Assembly: GCA_020851255.1 (NCBI GenBank)
Contig: JADZDA010000046.1
Coordinates: 1-42,248 of the forward strand
Length of the DNA: 42,248 nt
Reading direction: 5' to 3'
Source: Burkholderiales bacterium
GTDB lineage: Bacteria; Pseudomonadota; Gammaproteobacteria; Burkholderiales; Casimicrobiaceae
The notes beneath the pieces are model-generated. The model was not told the DNA's origin. It searched no databases and saw only the letters and a list, made by a program, of their open reading frames with translations. The translations under genes were made by a program, and so were the position numbers. Below, piece by piece: positions 31,639 through 40,298 of this stretch. How positions within the stretch are numbered: the stretch's first letter is position 1; each line of letters starts with the position of its first letter.

Positions 31639-32910
31639 TCAGCGCGACGCCATCGACGGTGACGACATCGAATCGCCGGTCGTCGCGAACAGGCGCGCGC
31701 CTTCGAAGATCGCCGCCGCGAGCCGCCGGCCGCCGATGCGCAGGTGGCGCTTGAGGGCGAAGTCGAACGACAGCGCGTCATGCCCGCGCAGCGCGCGCAG
31801 CGGCTCGACCAGGGCCGGGTCGAGCCAACCGTCGTCGGCGAGAGCCCGGGGCGAGGTCAGCGGCAGGATCGCCGGCAACGGGTAATCGGATCCGTTCACC
31901 AGGCGCCCCGCCCAGTCCCCGCCCTCGACGCCGCGTTCGAGCACGCGCGCGAGCGGCGCCCCGGCGCGGGCGGACTGCGTCAGCGCCGACAGGTCGCCCC
32001 AGAGCCGGCCCGCGTGCGCCGGCTCGTCCATCAGCCGCTCGAACAGCGCGAAGTTCGGCACCGCCGGTCCCCCGGCGCCCCGGTCGAGGTCGGGCGAGGC
32101 ACCCATCGACGCGCAGTGCGCGACCACGACGGTGACGCCGTGCTCGAGCGGGCGCCTCAGTCGCAGCGGATTGCCCAGCGCGTCGTCGCCGGGCGCCGCG
32201 CGCTGCGTACCCGCGTGCGTGATCAGCGGCAGGCGGGCACCGGCGAGCGCCTGGTAGTACGCGTCGCACGCGGGCGACGCCGGGTCGATGCCCTGCGCCG
32301 AGGGGATCCACTTGACCGCGACCGCGCCCCCGCGCCGGACGCGCTCCAGTTCGGCGAGCGCGTCGACGCGCGCCGGGTGCACCGAGGCCGCCCAGAGGAA
32401 CCGGCCGGGCGCGCGCGCGGCGACGCGGGCGACGAAATCGTTGCCCACGCGCAGATGCGTGCGCGCCGGATCCGCGCGGCCGGCCGCGTCGTGCCACGCG
32501 TCCAGTGCGAGCAGCAGGCAGCGCGCGCCCGGGGGCATCGCCTCGGCGAGCGCGACCAGGCGCTCGACGTAGCCGGCGTCGAACGCGCGCTCCGGCGCGC
32601 ACGCGGCGTTCGCCAGCACCGTCCGCTGCAGCGCGCCGATCGGCCAGCGGAGCGACCCCCGGCCGCCGTCGAACGCGACGTCCCGGTCGCCGCCGTCACC
32701 GGTGCCGAACACGTGGACGTGCGCATCGAGCAGCCGTGCCGCGTCGACGCCCTCGTACGCGTCGCGCAGCAGCGCCCGGACCGCGGTCGCGCCCGGCAGT
32801 CCTCCGAGGCAGGGGTTGACGAAGCCCTGTTCGGGCCAGGTCCAGGCGGCCGCACCGGCCGCGATCAGCGTCCCGCCGGCGGCGATCGCGCGACGTCGTG
32901 TCCAGCGCAT
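31639..32910 (-). CDS. Amidohydrolase-family (metal-dependent TIM-barrel) protein with Tat-like leader
   Basis: This 423-aa protein starts MRWTRRRAIAAGGTLIAAGAAAW, a twin-arginine-type export signal. It has the amidohydrolase landmarks DAHVHVFG (HxH metal site), AVKWIPS, LITHAGT, VVVAHCAS and NGSDYPLP (final Asp). It resembles amidohydrolase_2 enzymes (decarboxylases/hydrolases on carboxylic acids). Substrate unknown. The ATG at 32910 is divergent from the PlsB-like gene, with 79 bp between them. Confidence 0.85.
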   Translation of the reverse strand: MRWTRRRAIAAGGTLIAAGAAAWTWPEQGFVNPCLGGLPGATAVRALLRDAYEGVDAARLLDAHVHVFGTGDGGDRDVAFDGGRGSLRWPIGALQRTVLANAACAPERAFDAGYVERLVALAEAMPPGARCLLLALDAWHDAAGRADPARTHLRVGNDFVARVAARAPGRFLWAASVHPARVDALAELERVRRGGAVAVKWIPSAQGIDPASPACDAYYQALAGARLPLITHAGTQRAAPGDDALGNPLRLRRPLEHGVTVVVAHCASMGASPDLDRGAGGPAVPNFALFERLMDEPAHAGRLWGDLSALTQSARAGAPLARVLERGVEGGDWAGRLVNGSDYPLPAILPLTSPRALADDGWLDPALVEPLRALRGHDALSFDFALKRHLRIGGRRLAAAIFEGARLFATTGDSMSSPSMASR

Positions 32911-32916
32911 GGCTGC

Positions 32917-32922
32917 TATGAT
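32917..32922 (+). promoter_or_regulatory. Extended -10 promoter of the PlsB-like gene
   Basis: TGCTATGAT (extended TGn plus TATGAT, 5 of 6 to consensus) lies 68 bp upstream of the ATG at 32990, giving a start near 32930. No convincing -35 is visible, as expected when the extended -10 carries recognition. Confidence 0.45.
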
Positions 32923-32989
32923 CGCAGAAGCGCGGCGCGCGATGCACCCGCGGCGCGCCGGGCACGCCGCGACGCGGGGAGGCGGGGCG

Positions 32990-34399
32990 ATGGGCGAGAC
33001 GGTCACGTTGCCGCTGTGGACGTTCGTGGTCCTCGCATGCCTGGCCGCCTGGGCCGCGCTGGTCTTCGTGTTCGCCCCGGGCGTCCGCTGGTTCTTCCGC
33101 CGGCGCGTCAACGCCGTCATGAAGAGTGTCGGCGAACGGCTGCAGATCGAGCTGCCGTCGTTCAAGCTAACGCGCCGCGACGTCCTGATCGACCGGTTGC
33201 TCAACGACCCGAAGGTGCTCGCCGCGGCCGCGGCGCACGCAGCGCAGTCGGGCGAGGACCGGACGGCGGTCGGCGGCCGGATCGCGCGCTACGCCCGCGA
33301 GATCGTCCCGTCGTTCAACGCCTACCTGTACTTCCGGATCGGCTACGCGCTCGCGCGCGCGACGGCCCGGCTGCTCTACCGCGTGCGCATCGGTTATTTC
33401 GACGAGGAATCGATCCGCCGCGTCGACCGCAAGTCGACGATCGTCTTCGTCGTCAACCACCGCAGCAACATGGACTACGTGCTGGTCGCGTTCCTCGCGG
33501 CCGAGCACGCGGCGCTCTCGTACGCGGTCGGCGAGTGGGCGCGGGTCTGGCCGCTGCAGCAGCTCATCCGGTCGATGGGGGCGTTCTTCGTGCGCCGCAA
33601 CTCGGGCGATCCGCTCTACCGGACCGTGCTCGCGCGCTACGTGCAGATGGCCGCCGAGGGCGGCGTGACCCAGGCGGTGTTCCCCGAGGGCGGCCTCACG
33701 ATCGACGGGAAGCTGCGCGCGCCGCGCTTCGGGCTCGTCGACTACATGCTCAAGACCTTCGACGAGCGCGGCGAGCGCGACCTGGTCTTCATCCCGGTCG
33801 GCATCAACTACGACCGCGTACTGGAAGACCGCAGCCAGCTCCTGAAACTCCATCCGGATCGTCCGCGCGCCGGACGGTGGCGGGCGCTGCGCACGACGCT
33901 CGGCTTCGCCGGCGCGAATCTGTGGCTGATGCTGACCGGTCGCTGGCACCGCTACGGCTACGCGTGCGTCAACTTCGGCACGCCGATGTCGATGCGCGCG
34001 TACGTCGGCGAGCGCCGCGTGCACTTCCCCGCGCTGGACGACGCGGCGCGGCGCGCCGAGACGACCGAGGTCGCGGCGCGGCTCATGCGCGCGATCGGCT
34101 CGGTCGTGCCGGTGCTGCCGGTATCGCTGGTGGCGAGCCTGCTGGTCCGGGACCCGGCGCGCACCTGGTCGGAGCTCGAGCTCAAGGCGGCCGCGCACGC
34201 GCGCACGCACGCGCTCGAAGCACGCGGCGCGCACCTCTACATTCCGAGGCAGGACCACGACTACGCGTTCGGCGTCGGCCTGCGGATGCTGACGCTGAGA
34301 CGGATCGTCGTCGAATCCGACGGCCTGTACCGTCCCGCGGACGGCGAGCTCGACGTGCTCGCGTACTACGCGAACGCGATCACGCACCTGGACGGCTGA
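32990..34399 (+). CDS. Glycerol-3-phosphate acyltransferase-like protein (PlsB group)
   Basis: This 469-aa protein has an N-terminal membrane segment (LWTFVVLACLAAWAALVFVF) and the acyltransferase blocks VVNHRSNMDYVLVA (H-x4-D), GAFFVRRNSGDPLY, AVFPEGGLTIDGKLRAPRFG and VFIPVGINYDRVLED, as in PlsB and its shorter homologues. It is much shorter than the roughly 800-aa E. coli PlsB and probably lacks that enzyme's long C-terminal extension. ATG at 32990 follows GGGGAGG by 7 nt. The ORF-track start at 32702 lies opposite the amidohydrolase gene. Confidence 0.88.
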   Translation: MGETVTLPLWTFVVLACLAAWAALVFVFAPGVRWFFRRRVNAVMKSVGERLQIELPSFKLTRRDVLIDRLLNDPKVLAAAAAHAAQSGEDRTAVGGRIARYAREIVPSFNAYLYFRIGYALARATARLLYRVRIGYFDEESIRRVDRKSTIVFVVNHRSNMDYVLVAFLAAEHAALSYAVGEWARVWPLQQLIRSMGAFFVRRNSGDPLYRTVLARYVQMAAEGGVTQAVFPEGGLTIDGKLRAPRFGLVDYMLKTFDERGERDLVFIPVGINYDRVLEDRSQLLKLHPDRPRAGRWRALRTTLGFAGANLWLMLTGRWHRYGYACVNFGTPMSMRAYVGERRVHFPALDDAARRAETTEVAARLMRAIGSVVPVLPVSLVASLLVRDPARTWSELELKAAAHARTHALEARGAHLYIPRQDHDYAFGVGLRMLTLRRIVVESDGLYRPADGELDVLAYYANAITHLDG

Positions 34400-34464
34400 A
34401 GCGGCTGAAGCAGCGGCGGGCGCGGATCGCGCGGCGGCGGGCGAGGGTCTGCTACGCTGACGGC

Positions 34465-35340
34465 ATGTCCAGACGCGTACGCGGCCCCGCAGGCGTCGTG
34501 CCCGGCGTGCTCGCGGTGCTCTGCACCGTCGCCGGGTGCGCGCCGCTGCCGGCGCAGCCGCCGGCGCCCGCGATCGCGATCGTCACGGCCGCGCCGGGGA
34601 TCCTCGCCTCGCGCGCACCGATCGTGTTGCTGGGCGAAGTCCACGACAACGCGGTCCAGCACGCGATGCGGCTCGACGCGTTCCGCGCGATCCTCGCCGC
34701 CGGCGCCCGGCCGGCGCTCCTGATGGAGCAGTTCGACCGTGAGAAGCAGGACGACCTGGACCGTGCGCGGCGCGGTCCGGACGGATCGCACGTCGACGCG
34801 GACGCGCTCGTGCGCGCCGCGGCGAGCGCGGGCAGCGGCTGGGACTGGGCGCACTACAAGCCGTTCCTCGCGCTCGCGCTGGAGCACGATCTGCCGATCG
34901 TCGCGGCGAACGTCTCGCGCAGGGACGCGTTCCGGATCGCGATGGACGGCCTCGCCGGCGCCGGATTCGACGCGGACGTTCCGGCCGACATCGCCGGGCG
35001 CCAGACCGAGCAGATCGTGAACTCGCACTGCGACACCGTGGACGCCGCGCAGGGACGGAAGATGGCCGACGCCCAGATCGCGCGCGACCAGTTCATGGCA
35101 CGCTCGGTCGGCCGCTGGCGCGACCGCGGCGTCGTGCTGCTCGCCGGCAACGGGCACGTGCGCCGCGACATCGGCGTGGCGCGCTGGCTGGATCCCGCGC
35201 TCGCGTCGCGCGCGATCGCCGTCGGCCTGATCGAGGAAGGCGACCTCTCGCCCGGCGAGTTCGACGGCACGGTCGTGACGCCGCGCCAGCCGCGCGAGGA
35301 TCCCTGCATCGCGCTCAGGGCGCGGCACCGGCGGGGTTGA
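34465..35340 (+). CDS. ChaN-family haem-binding lipoprotein
   Basis: This 291-aa protein has a lipobox (LAVLCTVAGC), then the ChaN/DUF399 core: IVLLGEVHDNAVQHAMRLDAF, ALLMEQFDREKQ, WDWAHYKPFLALAL, LPIVAANVSR and VVLLAGNGHVRRDIGVARWL. ChaN proteins are outer-membrane haem-binding lipoproteins of iron uptake systems. A TonB gene lies 1.6 kb further on. The ATG at 34465 has no ribosome-binding site, but a TACGCT -10-like box 7 nt upstream could make the mRNA leaderless. Confidence 0.88.
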   Translation: MSRRVRGPAGVVPGVLAVLCTVAGCAPLPAQPPAPAIAIVTAAPGILASRAPIVLLGEVHDNAVQHAMRLDAFRAILAAGARPALLMEQFDREKQDDLDRARRGPDGSHVDADALVRAAASAGSGWDWAHYKPFLALALEHDLPIVAANVSRRDAFRIAMDGLAGAGFDADVPADIAGRQTEQIVNSHCDTVDAAQGRKMADAQIARDQFMARSVGRWRDRGVVLLAGNGHVRRDIGVARWLDPALASRAIAVGLIEEGDLSPGEFDGTVVTPRQPREDPCIALRARHRRG

Positions 35341-35367
35341 CCGCCGGCGCCCCGCGATCCGCCGGAC

Positions 35368-36033
35368 TCAGCGGACCTTCCGGATCGTCACCTTGCCGAC
35401 CGGCACCGGATTGCCGTCGCGCACGAACATCGGCGCGCGGTTGAGCGCGGTCGGAACGAACGGCCGCTGCTCGATCTTGGTCGCCGTGTAGGTCGTCGCG
35501 GCGTTGGTGCCCGAGTCCCACGCGTAGAGCGGCATCGTCTCGGAGTCGATCCAGCGGCCGTCGCGCTTGAGCGACACGGCGGTCACGCCGGTGAACCAGT
35601 CGGGCGACGGGGCGACCATCTGCGCGAACGACACCATCGGGTGCTCGTCGTCGGCCTCGAACTGCGCCGACACCTCGCCGCCGGAGATGCGCACCGGCGA
35701 GAGCATGAACACGCTCCCGACCGCTCCCTGGTCCTGCGCACCGGCGATCTCGCGGTCGAACGGCATCGTCTTGCCCTTCTGCGACAGCGTCTCCAGCCCG
35801 GGCGTGGCGATCGCGCCGTCGGCGAACAGCCGGTAGCCGGCGGAATGCGCGGCGCCGATGCCCGGCGAGAAGTGCGCGACGTCGCCCGGCCAGGCGGCCG
35901 GGTGCGTCGCTTCGTTCCAGATCCGCTCGACCTTGATCTCGTAGAGCGCGTTGGACGGCGTGAGCGTGCCCGCCTGGGCGGCGGCGGTGAATCCGATGGC
36001 CGCGGCGAGCGCGAGCCTGGCGATGCCATGCAT
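35368..36033 (-). CDS. Exported spondin-domain protein
   Basis: This 221-aa protein has a signal peptide (MHGIARLALAAAIGFTAAAQA) and a spondin N domain: YEIKVERIWNEATHP, HFSPGIGAAHSAGYRLFADG, IATPGLETLSQKG and MVSFAQMVAPSPDWFTG. Bacterial members are uncharacterised extracellular proteins. It ends 28 bp from the convergent ChaN gene end. The start at 36033 has AGGAG 7 nt upstream; the ORF-track start (36087) has no such site. Confidence 0.88.
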   Translation of the reverse strand: MHGIARLALAAAIGFTAAAQAGTLTPSNALYEIKVERIWNEATHPAAWPGDVAHFSPGIGAAHSAGYRLFADGAIATPGLETLSQKGKTMPFDREIAGAQDQGAVGSVFMLSPVRISGGEVSAQFEADDEHPMVSFAQMVAPSPDWFTGVTAVSLKRDGRWIDSETMPLYAWDSGTNAATTYTATKIEQRPFVPTALNRAPMFVRDGNPVPVGKVTIRKVR

Positions 36034-36189
36034 GAGTGTCTCCTCGGGGTGGACGATCCGTTTCGCGCGGCGGCGGGGGTGTTCCACCGGGATCCGCGCG
36101 CTCGCCCGGAATCGGGCGCTGCGTCCATCGGTCGTGCGGGAGCGCGCGGCCTTACGCGCCGGTGGCCGGCGCCGGCCCGCTACAGCCTG

Positions 36190-36891
36190 TCAGGGCAAGG
36201 CGGCCGACGGCATCCGCGCCAGGATCGTCGCGACGCGGCCGTCCATGTACTCGGACCCGGGATTGCGCTCGAACCGCCGCGGCGAGGGGACCATCGCCGC
36301 GAGCCGCGCCGCCTGCTCGGCGGAGAGCTGCGCGGCGGACAGGTTGTAGTAGCGGCGCGCCGCCGCCTCGGCGCCGAAGACGCCGTTGCCCCACTCGATG
36401 ACGTTGAGATAGATCTCGTAGATCCGCTGCTTGGACAGGATCGCCTCCAGCATCGCGGCGATGATCGCCTCCTCGCCCTTGCGCAGCCAGCTCTTCGACG
36501 GCGACAGGAACAGGTTCTTGGCGAGCTGCTGCGTGATCGTCGAGCCGCCGGCGACCACGCGCCCCTTCTGGAGGTTCTTCTCGCGCGCCTTCGCGATCCC
36601 CTCCCAGTCGAATCCCGAGTGATCGACGAACTTCGCGTCCTCGGCGGCGATCACCGCGCGCTTCAGGTGGTTCGAGATCCGCGCGTAGGGCACCCACTGG
36701 GTGCGGATCGTCGCCGCCGGATTCTTCTCGCGCAACTCGGCGAGCCGCTGCGCCATGAAGGCGGTCTCGCGCGGCGGCTGCCACCGGTACCAGACGATCC
36801 AGGCGGCGAAGTACGCCTGCACGAGGAGGAAGACGGCGGCGAGCGCGAACAGCGCGCGCAGCACCCAGCGACCGGCGGACGCGCGGGCCAT
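36190..36891 (-). CDS. mtgA: Monofunctional peptidoglycan glycosyltransferase
   Basis: This 233-aa GT51 enzyme has a single N-terminal anchor (VLRALFALAAVFLLVQAYFAAWIVWY) and the catalytic blocks AVIAAEDAKFVDHSGFDW (catalytic Glu), GGSTITQQLAKNLFLSPSKSWLRKGEEAIIAAMLE and KQRIYEIYLNVIEWGNGVFGAEAAARRYY. It polymerises lipid II glycan strands in the periplasm. It sits 64 bp downstream of tonB. In many betaproteobacteria aroE lies between these two; none is present here. Confidence 0.95.
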   Translation of the reverse strand: MARASAGRWVLRALFALAAVFLLVQAYFAAWIVWYRWQPPRETAFMAQRLAELREKNPAATIRTQWVPYARISNHLKRAVIAAEDAKFVDHSGFDWEGIAKAREKNLQKGRVVAGGSTITQQLAKNLFLSPSKSWLRKGEEAIIAAMLEAILSKQRIYEIYLNVIEWGNGVFGAEAAARRYYNLSAAQLSAEQAARLAAMVPSPRRFERNPGSEYMDGRVATILARMPSAALP

Positions 36892-36955
36892 CGACGCGCC
36901 GCTCAGCGCGCGAGCCGGCGCGGACGCCGTGGCCGCGCACTCCCGGTGCGCACAC

Positions 36956-38158
36956 TCACTCCGACCTCAGCTCGTCGGCGCGCGTGAACGTCCAGGTGCG
37001 CGTGATGTGGAGGATGTCGGTGTCGCGGCGGATGTCCGGCGGGAAGGCGCCGTAGGGCGCCGCCATCTCGACGATCCTCACGGCGGCCGCGTCGAGCACG
37101 CGGTGCCCGGACGAGCGATTCACCTCGACCGCCTCGACGCTGCCGTCGGCCCGGATCGACACGGTGATGAGCAGGCTGCCGTAGAGTCTCAATTGCCGGG
37201 CCGCCTCCGGGTAGTTGAGATTGCCCACCCGCTCGACCTTGAGCCGCCAGTCCTCGACGTAGCGCGCGAAGCGGTACTCCTCGGCGCGCGCGCCGACGAA
37301 CCGGCGCTTCGGGCGCTTCTGGTAGGCGTCGAGGTCCTTCGCGATCTGCGCCTCCAGCCGCATCGCCTCGAGCGTGCGCTGCATCAGCTCGTTGGCGGTC
37401 GGCGAGTCGGTCTTCTCCGCGTTGTCGGTCGGCTTGGGTTGCGCCGGAACCGCCGGCGCGCTCTTGAGCTGGGTCAGCAGTTCGCGCGTCTGGCGCTCGA
37501 GCGTCTGGACGCGCTCGGTGGCGAGCGCGATGTCCTCGCGCGGCGTGTCCCGGGGCAGCACCGGCAGCGGCGTCTTCGCGCGCCGGTTCGCATCGGTGTT
37601 GCCGCCGCCGTCCAGGTTCGCCTGGGCGAGCAGCTCCGCCTTCGACGGCTTCTCCCTGGTCTTCGCGTTGACCAGCGCGACTTCGAGCGGCGGGCCCCGG
37701 TCGAACGTGCGCTTCAGGTCGATCGGCGCGAAGTGGATCGCCAGCACGAGCGCGTGGACGGCGACCGACAGGCCCGCCGCCCAGGCGATCAGGCGGTCGT
37801 CGCGGCGCGGCGCGAGCGCTTCGGGCGGTATGCGCGCCGGCGGCAGCGCCCCGGCGGGGTGGACGGTCGCGCCGGAGTGCGGCCTGGGCTGATCGATCGC
37901 GGGCAGCTTCGCCGGCGCCGGCGCGGCCGCGAGTCGAGGCTTCGCCGCGGCCTTCGCGCGCACGCGCGGTTGCGATTGCGCGTTCGGCCCCGCGGCCGGG
38001 TCGCCGGGCGGCGCGGCCGCCCCGGACGCAGGCGCCGGGGCCGGGGCCGCCGGAACGAGGACCGGAGCCGGCGTGCGGCGTCGCCGCCGACCGCCACCGG
38101 CCCCGGACGGGGTCGCGGCGGGATCGGGCACGGTCGGCGGATTCGATCGACGGGGCAC
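36956..38158 (-). CDS. TonB-family energy transducer with long N-terminal extension
   Basis: This 400-aa protein has a disordered Pro/Ala/Arg-rich cytoplasmic extension (about 1-120), one membrane helix (LIAWAAGLSVAVHALVLAIHF, 123-143), a periplasmic linker and the TonB C-terminal domain. That domain contains KVERVGNLNYPEAARQLRLYGSLLITVSIRADGSVEAVEVNRSSGHRVLDAAAVRIVE. Classic TonB has only a short N-terminus. The start is a GTG at 38158, matching a promoter 30 bp upstream. It would energise outer-membrane receptors, or act as a TolA-like protein. Confidence 0.88.
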   Translation of the reverse strand: MPRRSNPPTVPDPAATPSGAGGGRRRRRTPAPVLVPAAPAPAPASGAAAPPGDPAAGPNAQSQPRVRAKAAAKPRLAAAPAPAKLPAIDQPRPHSGATVHPAGALPPARIPPEALAPRRDDRLIAWAAGLSVAVHALVLAIHFAPIDLKRTFDRGPPLEVALVNAKTREKPSKAELLAQANLDGGGNTDANRRAKTPLPVLPRDTPREDIALATERVQTLERQTRELLTQLKSAPAVPAQPKPTDNAEKTDSPTANELMQRTLEAMRLEAQIAKDLDAYQKRPKRRFVGARAEEYRFARYVEDWRLKVERVGNLNYPEAARQLRLYGSLLITVSIRADGSVEAVEVNRSSGHRVLDAAAVRIVEMAAPYGAFPPDIRRDTDILHITRTWTFTRADELRSE

Positions 38159-38187
38159 CAGGCTCGCGCAGTGGGATGACGACGCCG

Positions 38188-38216
38188 ATTGTAGGGAAAC
38201 TTCGCTACGCGGTCAG
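38188..38216 (-). promoter_or_regulatory. Sigma70-like promoter of tonB
   Basis: Read on the minus strand: CTGACC (4 of 6 to TTGACA), a 17-bp spacer and TACAAT (5 of 6 to TATAAT), giving a start near 38181, about 23 nt before the GTG. It overlaps the 111-bp gap after the RNase gene, so tonB need not depend on readthrough. Confidence 0.6.
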
Positions 38217-38269
38217 GTTCGCGGGCGCCGGCTGCGCGTCCGCGAGGACGGATCCCGCCGGGCCGCCCC

Positions 38270-40150
38270 TCACGCGACGCATGCGGCGCCCGCCTGCGCG
38301 TCGGGACCGCCGGCGTACCGCGCCTCGACCGTCGCTTCGAGGAGATCGACGCGCAGGATCCGGACGCGGACCGGGCTGCCGACCGGCAGCGACGGCAGGT
38401 CCGGGAGCCTCAGTCTCAGCGGCACCCGATCGAGTCGCACGCCGCCGTCGCGGTCGACGGTGCCGGTCGTCTCCCCGAGGTCCTCCTGTAGCAGCCAGCG
38501 CAGGCACCAGTAGCGCTCCATCCGCTCCTGGAACTCGGCGTATTGCGAATAGGTCGCCTCGAAGTCGGTCAGCGCCGCGACCAGATCGGCATCGTTGTCC
38601 GCGTAGGGCGGCCGCTCGCCGCGGGCGACCGCGACGAGCTGGCGCGGGTTGACCAGGTCGGCGTAACGACGCAGCGGCGAACTCGACCAGAGGTAGTGCG
38701 AGAGTCCGAGTCCGGCGTGCTCGCCGGGGCGCGTGCTCATCTTCACCTTGCCGGCCGACTGCACGCGGTAGATCCCCGGGGTGCGCGCGAGCGCGAGCGT
38801 CCGGCCCCAGGTCGCGTTGACGTGGATCATCAGCTCGGCGACGAGCTTGTCGAGCGGCGACCCGCGCGGGCGGGGAACGATCGACACCCGGCCGCGTTCG
38901 CCGGCCGGTCCCGCGGCGTTCCAGTCGACATCGAAGCTGAAGTCGATGCGGGCGACGTCGGGCTTGCCCCGCGCCTCGGCGAGCCGCTGCGCGAGCAGCC
39001 ACAGCACGCGCAGCTCCGCGGTCCACGGCGGGTCGTCCGGCGAAGGGAGCGGCGCGGCGAACGCCTCGCCGATCCGGTCGAGCACGAGGTTCGCCGCGAC
39101 ACTCACCCGCTCGACACGCGTCTCGTGGCGCAGCGGCTCGCCGCGATCGTTCACCTCGACGTACAGAGACAGCGCGGGCCTGGGCTCGCCGGCCGCGAGC
39201 GAGAACGCGGCGACGACCGGCTCGGGCAGCATGGTGATCTTGCGTCCGGGCATGTAGACGGTCGACAGCCGCTCGCGGGCGATCGCGTCGATCGGATCGC
39301 CGCGCGCGATCGCCAGCGCCGGCGCCGCGATGTGCACGCCGATGCGCCAGCCCCCGCCGGCGAGCTCGGCCACCGAGAAAGCGTCGTCGATCTCGGTGGT
39401 CGTCGCGTCGTCGATCGAGAACGCCCTCGCGCCTGCCGCGAGCGGCAGCGCGGGCAGCGGCGGAAGCCCGGCGGGCGGGAACGCCGTTCCGCGCGGGACC
39501 GCGAGAGCGAGGAACGCCTCGAAGTGGAAGTCGTGCGTCGACGGGATCGCCCCGCACTGCGCGACGAGCGCGACCGGCGACAGTCGCTCGGCATCGCAGG
39601 CCGCGGCCAGCGCCTTCCATTCGAGCGCGTTCTTGTCGGGGCGATGCAGCAGCATCGCCCGCTTCGCGTCGAATTCGGGCGGCCACTCGCGCCGCCTCAG
39701 GCGCGCGGCCCAGGCGTCGACCTGCCCGGCTTCGCGCCTCCTGCGCTCGACCGAGGCGAGCGCGGCCTTGAGCGCGTCGGGCGGCGCCTTCCGGTACCGC
39801 CCCTTGCCGCGCTTGTAGAAATACATCGGCGCGCCGTGCAGCAGGTGGGCGACCGCCGCCTGCTCGACCGGCGTCGCGCGCTCGCCGTAGTACTCGCGCG
39901 CGAGTTCGTCGAAACCGAACTCGCCGTCGGCGGAGACGTCCCAGAGGAACTGCGGATCGAGCGACCCGGCCAGTTCGCCGGCCTGCGCGAGCGCCTCGGC
40001 CGGCGAGGGCGTCGGGAACCGCAGCAGCACGGCGGCGGACTTCACCTTGAGCCGCCGGCCGCTCTGGGTCTCGACCTGCAGCGAAGCCTCGGCTTCGGAC
40101 AGGATCGCGCCCGCCTTGAACTGGCCGTCGTCCTCGAACAGGACATTCAT
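38270..40150 (-). CDS. RNase II-family exoribonuclease
   Basis: This 626-aa protein has the RNB catalytic domain in the second half: FSIDDATTTEIDDAFSV supplies the clustered catalytic acidic residues, with RERLSTVYMPGRKITMLPE, DVDWN and SSPLRRYADLVNPRQL further on. A C-terminal S1-like barrel (GSPVRVRILRVDLLEATVEARY) follows. The N-terminal part (FEDDGQFKAGAILSEAEASLQVE) is the cold-shock-like region of the betaproteobacterial type. It degrades RNA 3' to 5'. The pairing with tonB and mtgA is common in this class. Confidence 0.9.
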   Translation of the reverse strand: MNVLFEDDGQFKAGAILSEAEASLQVETQSGRRLKVKSAAVLLRFPTPSPAEALAQAGELAGSLDPQFLWDVSADGEFGFDELAREYYGERATPVEQAAVAHLLHGAPMYFYKRGKGRYRKAPPDALKAALASVERRRREAGQVDAWAARLRRREWPPEFDAKRAMLLHRPDKNALEWKALAAACDAERLSPVALVAQCGAIPSTHDFHFEAFLALAVPRGTAFPPAGLPPLPALPLAAGARAFSIDDATTTEIDDAFSVAELAGGGWRIGVHIAAPALAIARGDPIDAIARERLSTVYMPGRKITMLPEPVVAAFSLAAGEPRPALSLYVEVNDRGEPLRHETRVERVSVAANLVLDRIGEAFAAPLPSPDDPPWTAELRVLWLLAQRLAEARGKPDVARIDFSFDVDWNAAGPAGERGRVSIVPRPRGSPLDKLVAELMIHVNATWGRTLALARTPGIYRVQSAGKVKMSTRPGEHAGLGLSHYLWSSSPLRRYADLVNPRQLVAVARGERPPYADNDADLVAALTDFEATYSQYAEFQERMERYWCLRWLLQEDLGETTGTVDRDGGVRLDRVPLRLRLPDLPSLPVGSPVRVRILRVDLLEATVEARYAGGPDAQAGAACVA

Positions 40151-40268
40151 CGCAATCGCGCCCGGAGGGATCCGGGCCCGCGGGCGGACTTCCCACGCCG
40201 CGTAGACACTGGGAAAGCCGTCGGCTCCGCGCGGCCCCGGGGTCCGGATGGAGATGGGGAACGCGCCG

Positions 40269-40292
40269 ATTATACCGGCGCCGCGGCGCCGG
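40269..40292 (-). promoter_or_regulatory. Consensus -10 box beside an 18-bp perfect palindrome
   Basis: On the minus strand a perfect TATAAT (40269-40274) directly follows CCGGCGCCGCGGCGCCGG (40275-40292), which is fully self-complementary. The palindrome begins 7 bp after the IclR gene stop codon and could act as its terminator hairpin. The TATAAT could start the RNase gene transcript near 40262 (leader of about 112 nt). No -35 is visible. Confidence 0.5.
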
Positions 40293-40298
40293 CCCGGG

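Noticed and set aside
31744-34464. Long 5' part of the 1198-codon frame that ends in the ChaN gene
   Set aside because: The upstream part lies opposite the amidohydrolase gene and overlaps the PlsB-like gene in another frame; only the part from 34465 has a lipoprotein signal and ChaN motifs.
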